Position numbers and translations under genes: made by a program. 64,000 nucleotides of DNA from an uncultured Lachnospiraceae bacterium (GTDB lineage: Bacteria; Bacillota; Clostridia; Lachnospirales; Lachnospiraceae), in the NCBI GenBank assembly GCA_910586125.1, contig CAJUHP010000013.1, positions 23,865 through 87,864 on the forward strand, given 5' to 3'. The notes below the pieces were generated by a model, which worked only from the letters and a program-made list of their open reading frames with translations, had not been told where the DNA came from and ran no database searches. Each line of letters begins with the position of its first letter. The first letter of the stretch is position 1. This document shows, piece by piece, positions 9,194 through 15,924 of this stretch.

Positions 9194-9365
9194 CCCGCAA
9201 CACCACCTTTCTGTTTCTTTTTGACGACGAGAAAAACACCCGTCTTTCGACAGGTGTTCTCCTCGGACGAGATCGCGCAACCCTTTGGGAGAGATGAATT
9301 GCATCCGATCACAGCTTTATGGGGGTGAGAGCCCTTTCCGCTGGGTCCTCTGATTATGGATTATA

Positions 9366-9779
9366 TCACACTTTTTTATCAGTTTTATCGGACTTTAGAA
9401 ATTTTGACATTTTTTCGCTTACAGTTGCCTGGCTCGCGTGTACCGCTCTCCCAATCTTCGCCTGACTCTTTCCTTCCATGTAGTACATACGAAAGCACCG
9501 TCTGGTTATACTGTCCGGAATCGCCTCAATCCATGCTTCCACTTCACCCACTCGGGCCTTCAGCTCATCAATTTGATTATTCCATATCTTCCGCAGGTCT
9601 TCTTCTAGGTTATGATCGTATCCCACTAAGGACTGTGGCTGCGGATAGCCTTTTCGATAGTCCAGAATCACACTGTTCCCGATCAGAATTTCGCTCCCGG
9701 CCAGGTGGTCCAAAGCGTACTGCAGTTCCCGAATCTCCGCCTTGGCACTTCGATATTCTTCCAGCCACTGCTTGTCCAT
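9366..9779 (-). CDS. Phage late regulator with sigma-70 region 4-like helix-turn-helix
   Basis: A 137-residue protein starting MDKQWLEEYRSAKAEIRELQ at ATG 9777-9779, ten bases after AAAGGAG. The middle is coiled coil. The C-terminal 45 residues contain RRCFRMYYMEGKSQAKIGRAVHASQATVSEKMSKFLK, a helix-turn-helix of sigma-70 region 4 / ArpU type. Proteins of this size and place, just before the terminase genes, activate late transcription in many Firmicutes phages. The activator role is inferred from position and fold; it could also be an inactive sigma-like relic. Confidence 0.75.
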   Translation of the reverse strand: MDKQWLEEYRSAKAEIRELQYALDHLAGSEILIGNSVILDYRKGYPQPQSLVGYDHNLEEDLRKIWNNQIDELKARVGEVEAWIEAIPDSITRRCFRMYYMEGKSQAKIGRAVHASQATVSEKMSKFLKSDKTDKKV

Positions 9780-9867
9780 GATACTTTTACTCCTTTTCTG
9801 TGATTTCTTTCCCGCATAAAATCCTGCAATCCAGCACATACTACTCTCGAAAGGAAGGTAGTGCCAT

Positions 9868-10029
9868 ATAAAATCCGATTACTCAGATAAATCCACCAAC
9901 CGTTATGATGATAGTGACATCCCCAAAGTAGATCTGCCGAAGGATAATGTTCCCAATGACGCAGACTATATGGAAACGCCTTTGCCGGAAACATCCAGAC
10001 CACATAAAGACGGACCAGGAGGGGATTAA
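9868..10029 (+). CDS. Small plus-strand ORF with an ATA start candidate
   Basis: Against the direction of the neighbours, a 53-codon frame runs from ATA 9868-9870 to TAA 10027-10029. An AGGAAGG site lies ten bases before the ATA. There is no ATG, GTG or TTG between the preceding in-frame stop and the coding-like part. The product would be acidic and proline-rich (SDYSDKSTNRYDDSDIPK, ending PHKDGPGGD). It ends tail to tail with the minus-strand gene at 10026. It could be a real gene using a rare start or one that lost its start codon. No family is recognised with certainty. Confidence 0.4.
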   Translation: MKSDYSDKSTNRYDDSDIPKVDLPKDNVPNDADYMETPLPETSRPHKDGPGGD

Positions 10030-10379
10030 CATCCCCTCTCCATCCGCTTCAATTGACACAGCTCTACCAGTGTCCGGCTCTCCTGGCGCCCGTTCGGCTT
10101 ACGGAACACAACCACATGACGGCTTACATGTTCTACCACGCAATACTCCTTTACTTTTCTTTGTATCATCTTCTCTTCGTCGTAGTATGTAACAATAAGT
10201 TCCCGCATCTCTCCTGGATGCAGACTGGCCCGCATCATGGCAATCTCGTCCTTTGTGATCGGCGCCTTCATCGCAATCTCTTCCACCATTTTCCCTGCAT
10301 CCCGGTCCTGCTGCATTGCTTTGATCACGGTAGCCGGAATGCTATTGTACTGCCTGTATTTGCCGCTTCCTACCATCAT
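10026..10379 (-). CDS. Phage protein of unknown function
   Basis: A protein of about 117 residues. I place the start at ATG 10377-10379 (or the next ATG), directly after TTAGGAGGGAGG; a frame to 10403 overlaps the methylase more deeply. The sequence begins MMVGSGKYRQYNSIPATVIK and is basic, with a predicted helical N-terminal half and a beta-rich C-terminal half (KEYCVVEHVSRHVVVFRKPNG). It follows the Dam-type methylase with a short overlap or spacing, so it probably shares its transcript. I do not recognise a family; the beta part resembles small phage regulatory domains only loosely. Confidence 0.65.
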   Translation of the reverse strand: MMVGSGKYRQYNSIPATVIKAMQQDRDAGKMVEEIAMKAPITKDEIAMMRASLHPGEMRELIVTYYDEEKMIQRKVKEYCVVEHVSRHVVVFRKPNGRQESRTLVELCQLKRMERGC

Positions 10380-10387
10380 CCTCCCTC

Positions 10388-11158
10388 CTAAAAATTCATC
10401 CACAGTACTTCGGTTCGGCGCTGCTGGTTATGCGTTCTGACCTCGATCTCATCCCGATTCCAGTTTTTCAGGTATGTATCGTATAAACTATTATCATAGC
10501 CGGACAGCATTACCATAGCCTGGCTTTTGCACAACGTTTCCAGCAGTTCTTCGTGATTGGCGTCTGTCATCTCATACCGATATTGTTTGCGCCCTCTTGT
10601 TTCCATCACATACGGCGGATCCGCATAAATCAGTACATTTTCATGGTTGAACGCCCGGATTACTTCCAGGGCCGGACGGTTCTCGATCTGAACATATTTC
10701 AGACGTATTGCCATTTCCACCAGATATTCTGGAAATTTAATCCAATTTTTCAGAGCATAGGCAGCTTCTCTGCCGTATACATCCTTTTTCCAGGATTGCT
10801 TTTCTGATAGCCGAAAACCATGAGACTGCATAGCTTGTATGGCAAAATATCCGGCTCTTTCAATCGGATCCTGCGGTTCATTCTGAAAAGTGCTGTCATA
10901 CACCTCTCTGCTGTACGGAGTAAGAGAAATCCATTCTTTTAACCGTTCCCTGGTTTCCTGCTCCCGGATAACCCGGAAGAAATTCACTACATTACCATCC
11001 AGATCGTTGATCGTTTCGATCCTGGCCGGCGACTTTTCAAACAGTACCGCACCCCCGCCAAAGAACGGCTCAAGATAACTATGATGCGGCGGCATATGGC
11101 TGATAAGCCAAGAAGCTATCCGTCTCTTACTCCCCGGATAGTTTAACAATGATTTCAT
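10388..11158 (-). CDS. DNA adenine N6-methyltransferase, D12/Dam class
   Basis: A 256-residue enzyme starting MKSLLNYPGSKRRIASWLIS at ATG 11156-11158 after GGGAGGAAGG. The SAM-binding motif LEPFFGGGAVLF lies at about residues 29-40, and the catalytic DPPY at about 180-183 (LIYADPPYV). This is the D12 class, which includes Dam and phage T4 Dam. It would methylate adenine in a short target, protecting phage DNA from host restriction or altering expression. No partner endonuclease is next to it. The start shares ATGA with the stop of the upstream gene. Confidence 0.92.
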   Translation of the reverse strand: MKSLLNYPGSKRRIASWLISHMPPHHSYLEPFFGGGAVLFEKSPARIETINDLDGNVVNFFRVIREQETRERLKEWISLTPYSREVYDSTFQNEPQDPIERAGYFAIQAMQSHGFRLSEKQSWKKDVYGREAAYALKNWIKFPEYLVEMAIRLKYVQIENRPALEVIRAFNHENVLIYADPPYVMETRGRKQYRYEMTDANHEELLETLCKSQAMVMLSGYDNSLYDTYLKNWNRDEIEVRTHNQQRRTEVLWMNF

Positions 11159-11400
11159 GCCTTCCTCCCGAAAACCGCTTCCCACTGTTCCGATATCGCA
11201 CACTTTTTACAATGATCGTCCAGCGCTCCCTGATTTCCGCAGACACGCGCCCAGTAACAGTACCCGTCACAAATCGTTCGCCGCAGCTTGACCGGGTCGG
11301 CGTGTCTCTCTTCCAGAATGACGGCAAGGGTGATATTCTTCTCTTTCTGGTCCATGGCACGGACGACATCTTTTGTCGTCTCAATCTCATGTTCTGTCAT
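11155..11400 (-). CDS. Small cysteine-rich phage protein
   Basis: An 81-residue protein starting MTEHEIETTKDVVRAMDQKE at ATG 11398-11400 with GGAGGAG upstream; the longer frame to 11505 lies in the preceding gene. Four cysteines (CDGYC near residue 48, C in RVCGN, CKKC near 67) could bind a zinc ion. It is translationally coupled to the methylase through an ATGA overlap. The spacing resembles small zinc-finger proteins found beside phage methylases. No function is assigned. Confidence 0.6.
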   Translation of the reverse strand: MTEHEIETTKDVVRAMDQKEKNITLAVILEERHADPVKLRRTICDGYCYWARVCGNQGALDDHCKKCAISEQWEAVFGRKA

Positions 11401-12470
11401 CTCGTTTCGTCTCCTCCCTGATTTTCGTATGTATCTAAAAGTAGATAAAAAGCTTCGATCGTCATGGCGTGTTTGGTAAAGCATTTTTGGCCGTGATCCA
11501 GCCAACTATCCGCCATGATATCCATGATTGTTTCTTCATTGGAAATCATTTCCAGCAAAAGCGCCCTGTCATAGGTCGGAACCTTCCGTTTGTCCTCCGC
11601 TGTATCCAGGTCTTCTCCCGGTACTGCTTTTTCGCATCGGAGCGAACAGTCTGTTGTACATGCAATGCAGCACTCCTTTTCGCACGCATCTATATTATCC
11701 AGAGCCGGACAGGATACCACATCCCATCCCAGAAGACATTTTTTCGGTTTTGCTTCGATTTCTTGCGACGTCGCAAGATTTTCCCCTGCCGTTTCATCCA
11801 AATTCTCTGCCGCAGGCTGCGCTTCCTCTTTTCCTTCTGCTTCGTTCCATTCCGGTGCAAATGGATCATAGATCTGCAGTAAGATGTCCACAAACTTACT
11901 ATACGACATATGTATCTCTTGTGTCCAGTTCTCTGCGTCGAAATCAATTCCCAGGTTATAACTCCCAAAGTTATAGCCAAATTCTGAACTTCCTCCGCCA
12001 TGTGCTCCATAGGGTGAGATTAGGCTTTTAACTTCTTTTACTTTCTCTTGCTTCGTATTCTCTTTCCGACAAATGTGCATCAGTTCCGGCAAATACTCCT
12101 TCCCGCGCCCTTCCAAAAAACGTTTGACAAACCAGGCCGCGTCTTTTTCCTGTATTTTCTCCGATTGCCCCGGTGAAGAAACAGCCTGTTCCTTCTGGTC
12201 CAGCCAGCCGCACCGGATACTGCAGGAGAGATCACAGTCTGCACAGCACCGTGCCAGCTCGCTGCAATAAGCCGCCGCACCACAAAATCCAGATTCGCTA
12301 TAGCCGAAAATACATCGTTCTGGCTTGTTCTCTTCTGGCAGCCTTTCTTCTTCCTGCGCTTCCAATTCAATCACATCCGGCAGCAGATCCGCTGCTGCTT
12401 CCTGAAAGACAACGGGTTCCGGTATATCCAGCGCATCCGGTAGCAGATTGGCAACGGCTCCCTCGACCAC
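11397..12470 (-). CDS. C-terminal open piece of the broken gene
   Basis: A 357-codon frame from GTG 12468-12470 to 11397. It lacks a ribosome site at its apparent start and is in frame with the upstream piece only if both indels are undone. It carries the two cysteine clusters (near residues 52-87 and 260-290) that could bind metal, separated by a linker with FGYNFGSYNLGIDFD. If translated alone it would be a cysteine-rich protein without the helix-turn-helix. An automatic annotation may call this as an intact gene. Confidence 0.4.
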   Translation of the reverse strand: MVEGAVANLLPDALDIPEPVVFQEAAADLLPDVIELEAQEEERLPEENKPERCIFGYSESGFCGAAAYCSELARCCADCDLSCSIRCGWLDQKEQAVSSPGQSEKIQEKDAAWFVKRFLEGRGKEYLPELMHICRKENTKQEKVKEVKSLISPYGAHGGGSSEFGYNFGSYNLGIDFDAENWTQEIHMSYSKFVDILLQIYDPFAPEWNEAEGKEEAQPAAENLDETAGENLATSQEIEAKPKKCLLGWDVVSCPALDNIDACEKECCIACTTDCSLRCEKAVPGEDLDTAEDKRKVPTYDRALLLEMISNEETIMDIMADSWLDHGQKCFTKHAMTIEAFYLLLDTYENQGGDETR

Positions 12471-12517
12471 AACTGGCAGTACCTCTGTTTCCTTCTCCGG
12501 AAGACTGGTTCTTCTCA

Positions 12518-12574
12518 GGCTCTCCTTCGTCGTTCCCGTCTCCGGCTCTCCTTCGTCGTTCCCGTCTCCGGCTC
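12518..12574. repeat. 26-bp tandem duplication inside a phage gene
   Basis: Two identical 26-bp units (12520-12545 and 12546-12571) plus a few matching bases on each side. The unit length is not a multiple of three, so the second copy shifts the reading frame. Confidence 0.9.
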
Positions 12575-13066
12575 ACCGGCTTGTCCAGAATCTGGATTTT
12601 CCACAGACGAACTCCCCGTCTCCATCTGCCCCTTGTCCTGGCATTCCCCTGATTTTCGTATGTTCCGAATCTGTAGCACTGTCATCTTCGGATTTACTTT
12701 TTCTCTCTGTTCTTCTGTCATGGAAAGAAGCTCCTGCAGCTTACTCGAACTGTATCCAACCCATTTCTCCGCCAGCTTCGGGCTGTTCCCTTCCTCAGAA
12801 AAATACTCCATGATGTTGATCTGACGGGAAGCTGCCGATTCCGACATCCCGCACTCGGTTCTTACATATTCGCCAAAATTACGGTATCCCCCCCGCCTGA
12901 AACAAACGCTCATCCCGAATGCGCTTTAAGTAATACCCCATGCTGACTATCGCCTGCTGGCCGGTTCGCAGGTTTCCCTGTACAATCCGGTTGGCTCCCA
13001 CGTAATCAACCGTCTCCCAATACGGCCGATCGCTGGCCGGTATCATGGTCTCTTCCATCCTCTCTC

Positions 13067-13222
13067 CTATCCTTTCTCAAACTCCATCCGAAAGCCGAAG
13101 CGCTTGGCCAGCGCCTTTACAACGCCCCGGATGGAGTTGACAATCTCTTTCTCCCGCTCCGGCACCACGTCATGGAGCCGAATGGTGATTCCGATTTCTC
13201 TCCTCTTTCCTTCGCTACTCAC
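13067..13222 (-). CDS. Small phage protein
   Basis: A 51-residue frame from GTG 13220-13222, which follows GGAGGAG, to 13067. It reads VSSEGKRREIGITIRLHDVV, then a helical amphipathic stretch (REKEIVNSIRGVVKALAKRF). The start overlaps the preceding stop by eight bases, so it is probably coupled. No family is recognised. Confidence 0.55.
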   Translation of the reverse strand: MSSEGKRREIGITIRLHDVVPEREKEIVNSIRGVVKALAKRFGFRMEFEKG

Positions 13223-13685
13223 CGTTCTCCTCCTCCAATATCTCATAAAATTCACTGGCTTTCATCTTTTGGCAGTGCGCTGCCAGTTCCACTTCCCCGT
13301 CTGCTTCTATGCTGCCATACAACTTGTCACCGACCGAAAACAGGCGTTCCCTCCAGCGTAGCCCGTATAGTCTGAAATAGTCAAACAACTGCGGTTTTTC
13401 CACCTTAAGTGCTTTCACTGCTTCTCGCCATTCTTCATTCATGGGCGTTTTTACCTTAAATTTCCCTTCCTCACGGCTTAACAGAAAATCCCGCAGTTTC
13501 GTTACGTCGGCTATCGTTGGTTCGATGTGAAGCCGATCCGAATTCAGATAAAACCGGGTGGTCTGGATTCCATATTTCTTTCGGATCTGCTGAAAAACAT
13601 CCACTACCTTTTTCCGGTCGGCAAGCCACCGGAAATAATCCTGATATAAGATGCTCCCTGACCCCACCTCAAAGTAAACATTCAT
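13215..13685 (-). CDS. Phage protein of unknown function
   Basis: A 156-residue protein starting MNVYFEVGSGSILYQDYFRW at ATG 13683-13685; AGGAGGGGG lies about ten bases upstream. The longer frame to 13784 includes non-coding-like residues. It is a mixed alpha/beta protein with a conserved-looking KYGIQTTRFYLNSDRLHIEPT segment and a C-terminal KMKASEFYEILEEENGE. It lies between the small zinc-finger gene and the small 51-residue gene in a tightly packed run. No enzymatic motif is visible and no family is recognised. Confidence 0.65.
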   Translation of the reverse strand: MNVYFEVGSGSILYQDYFRWLADRKKVVDVFQQIRKKYGIQTTRFYLNSDRLHIEPTIADVTKLRDFLLSREEGKFKVKTPMNEEWREAVKALKVEKPQLFDYFRLYGLRWRERLFSVGDKLYGSIEADGEVELAAHCQKMKASEFYEILEEENGE

Positions 13686-13702
13686 CTCCCACGTTCCCCC
13701 TC

Positions 13703-13918
13703 CTAGATGATTTTCCGATTCCACACATTCCGCATACAAGCTCTGCAGAAGAAAACATCGGTTCCCCGTTTTGTATGTATCCACTCTACCTCAGACAAGT
13801 CTTCGTCCGAAACAATGCGCCTTCCACAGCCCTGACAAAGCACCGCGCACACTAACCTTCGTTTCGTGTCCTGTCTACTGATCTCCACACCGGCCCGACG
13901 AACTGCGCTCTCCAGCAT
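13703..13918 (-). CDS. Small zinc-finger-like phage protein
   Basis: A 71-residue product starting MLESAVRRAGVEISRQDTKR at ATG 13916-13918, six bases after GGAGAG; an earlier ATG at 13933 is inside the helicase gene. CxxC pairs occur in LCQGCGRR and FFCRACMRN, so it probably binds one zinc. It is directly downstream of the helicase gene. Small proteins like this in phage replication regions may act as nucleic-acid-binding accessory factors; that is inference. Confidence 0.6.
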   Translation of the reverse strand: MLESAVRRAGVEISRQDTKRRLVCAVLCQGCGRRIVSDEDLSEVEWIHTKRGTDVFFCRACMRNVWNRKII

Positions 13919-13919
13919 T

Positions 13920-15320
13920 TTATTTCTCTCCATGCTCTTCTTCCTTCCGATATTTCCGAATTCTGGCCTTCAGACTTTCCATGACCCATTTCTGCGCGTC
14001 GTCCTTCCGCTCCAAAGCCCGGATCACATCCTCATCGCGGGTTCCGCTGCAAACCAGGTGATGGACGATCACTTTCTCGGTCTGCCCCTGGCGGTGAAGC
14101 CTTTTATTCGCCTGGGTATACAACTCATAATTCCAGGTCAGGCCAAACCAAACAACGTGATTCCCTCCCTGCTGTAAATTTAACCCATAAGCGCAACTGG
14201 CCGGATGAGCCAGAAGAATATCCACTTCTTTGCGATTCCACGCATCCTCATCCTGTGCCGTTTTCAGTTCTCGCACCCGAAGTCCTTTCCCGGACAAGGC
14301 TTCCAGAATTCGAGACCGGTCATGCTGAAAACTATAGAACACCAGTGCAGGTCTGCCCTGCAGCGATTCCACCAGTTCCAAAAAAGCCTCCACCTTACAC
14401 CCGTGAATCTCATGAACACCGTGGGCCTCGTCGTACACGGCGCCATTGGCCAACTGCAGCAGCTTATTGCTGAGGGCAGCCGCTCCGGCGGCGCTGATCT
14501 CGTCGCCCTCTTCCGGTAAGGCCAATACCATTTCTCGTTCCAGACTCGTGTAGGCCTTCCGGGATTTCGCATCCAGCTCTACCGGAATCTCATGAAACGT
14601 CACGTCCGGCAATTGCAGGTAATCCTCCGCTTTCATGCTGATACATATATCCACGATTCGTTCCATGATCCCCTGCTCACTGCCCGGCTTTGCCTGATAG
14701 CTGTATATCATGCCGTCCGAGCCTCGCCGATCTGGCTGGAAGAACCTCTCGCGAAATTGTGTGTACCTCTTTCCCAGTCGCTCGCCCCCGTCCAGCAGAT
14801 AGACTTGCGCCCACAAATCTGCCAAACCATTCGGAGAGGGCGTCCCGGTCAAAAGTACCATCCGCTCAATGCGCTCGCTTACGCTGGCCAACGCTTTAAA
14901 GCGCTTTGCATTGTGGCTTTTAAAACTGCTGGATTCATCCACTACCACCATGTCGAAAGGCCAGGCATTCCGGTAGTATTCCACCAGCCAGACCACGTTT
15001 TCCCGATTCGTGATATAGAGATCTGCCGGTGTATTCAGCGCTCGGATCCGGTTGACCGAACTGCCCAAAACCGAAGAAACCCGTAGCAGTGTAGTGTGTT
15101 CCCACTTCTCCTTTTCCCTTGTCCAGGTTCCCTCTGCGACTTTCTTTGGCGCAATGACTAACACACGGCGGACCTGGAAGCGGTCATACTTCAACGCCCG
15201 AATCGCTGTCAGGGTTGTCACCGTCTTCCCCAATCCCATATCCAGGAAAAGCCCCAGTTTTTTTACCCCGATAATCTGCTCAATACAGTGTGTCTGATAC
15301 GCATGTGGTTTAAATACCAT
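13920..15320 (-). CDS. Phage SNF2/DEAD-family helicase
   Basis: A 466-residue superfamily 2 ATPase. Motif I (DMGLGKT) is at about residues 27-33, motif II is DESS in VVVDESSSFK near 125, motif III is LLTGTPSPNG, and the C-terminal helicase half ends with RLHRQGQTEKVIVHHLV (motif VI region). This is the short SNF2-like helicase often found next to VRR-NUC genes in Firmicutes phages. It would use ATP to move on or remodel DNA during replication. It overlaps the VRR-NUC gene by 11 bases. Confidence 0.9.
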   Translation of the reverse strand: MVFKPHAYQTHCIEQIIGVKKLGLFLDMGLGKTVTTLTAIRALKYDRFQVRRVLVIAPKKVAEGTWTREKEKWEHTTLLRVSSVLGSSVNRIRALNTPADLYITNRENVVWLVEYYRNAWPFDMVVVDESSSFKSHNAKRFKALASVSERIERMVLLTGTPSPNGLADLWAQVYLLDGGERLGKRYTQFRERFFQPDRRGSDGMIYSYQAKPGSEQGIMERIVDICISMKAEDYLQLPDVTFHEIPVELDAKSRKAYTSLEREMVLALPEEGDEISAAGAAALSNKLLQLANGAVYDEAHGVHEIHGCKVEAFLELVESLQGRPALVFYSFQHDRSRILEALSGKGLRVRELKTAQDEDAWNRKEVDILLAHPASCAYGLNLQQGGNHVVWFGLTWNYELYTQANKRLHRQGQTEKVIVHHLVCSGTRDEDVIRALERKDDAQKWVMESLKARIRKYRKEEEHGEK

Positions 15321-15654
15321 CTTTTCTCTCCCTAGTGGTCAAAATGTATCGTTGCTCCAAGACTTCTCCCGCTGCTGCACACCCCATATCTTTCAGGAAC
15401 TGGATAACGCCTTGAATTCCTCTCGCAACAAAAACCGTTTGCCCCATCTGCTCCAGCCGCCCGATCTGTACTCTCTGCAGCCTACTCAGTCTTCCTGTAT
15501 CGGATTTCAATTCCACAAACACCGGCGCTTTTCCTGGCAATATGACAATCCGGTCCGGGACACCGTCATTGCCCGGACTCTGCCACTTATAAGCCCGCCC
15601 TCCTGCGCGCTTTACTTCTGCCGTCAGAATTTTTTCAATTTCTTTTTCTCCCAT
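15310..15654 (-). CDS. VRR-NUC domain nuclease
   Basis: A 114-residue protein starting MGEKEIEKILTAEVKRAGGR at ATG 15652-15654 with AGAAGGAG upstream. The PD-(D/E)xK core is visible: GVPDRIVILPG with D near residue 34, then FVELKSD with E48 and K50. Standalone VRR-NUC proteins are structure-specific nucleases, often paired with an SNF2 helicase as here. The pair could resolve replication or recombination intermediates. The upstream extension to 15696 lies in a repeat of arginine codons and has no ribosome site. Confidence 0.9.
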   Translation of the reverse strand: MGEKEIEKILTAEVKRAGGRAYKWQSPGNDGVPDRIVILPGKAPVFVELKSDTGRLSRLQRVQIGRLEQMGQTVFVARGIQGVIQFLKDMGCAAAGEVLEQRYILTTRERKDGI

Positions 15655-15675
15655 TCTCCTTCTCCTGCATAGCCT

Positions 15676-15882
15676 CGCGCGCATACACGCGCGCACGCGT
15701 ATATAATTATTTAATTAGGTGCGCTCAGACTATATATTAATATCTATTTTTATATTTATATATAAAGTTGGTTTACATGGTTTACATTATATATGTTTTT
15801 CCTTATTTTCTGGGCATTTTCGAGGTAAACCAGATCGGTAAACCTTGCTGTTACTTGTAGACTTTGCCGTTACCCGTAAACC
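15676..15882. other. Candidate phage replication origin region
   Basis: The gap between the primase and nuclease genes contains a 30-base strictly alternating pyrimidine-purine run (15,676-15,705), an AT-rich stretch (15,700-15,800) and five copies of the heptamer GGTTTAC: two forward (15,770 and 15,779) and three reverse as GTAAACC (15,825, 15,838, 15,876). Repeats plus an AT-rich segment inside the replication module resemble an iteron-type origin. No replication initiator is identified for it. Confidence 0.45.
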
Positions 15883-15924
15883 ATACCAACGAAACCAACA
15901 AACACAGTACTTTACATCTCCCGT

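Larger units (their letters stand above)
11397..13058 (-). pseudogene. Phage HTH / cysteine-rich protein gene broken by a G7 tract and a 26-bp duplication
   Basis: A normal start exists at ATG 13056-13058 after AGGAGAG, but that frame stops at 12879. Removing one G from the G7 run (minus strand, 12894-12888) and one copy of the 26-bp repeat (12520-12571) gives one open frame of 544 residues to 11397. The joined product would start MEETMIPASDRPYWETVDYV and contain a helix-turn-helix (ECGMSESAASRQINI), an acidic linker, and a C-terminal half with many cysteines (CCADCDLSCSIRC, CEKECCIACTTDCSLRC). Three separate pieces are open now: 12879-13058, 12515-12913 and 11397-12470. The cause may be decay, phase variation or assembly error at the homopolymer. 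The family is not named; a regulatory role is likely. Confidence 0.75.
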
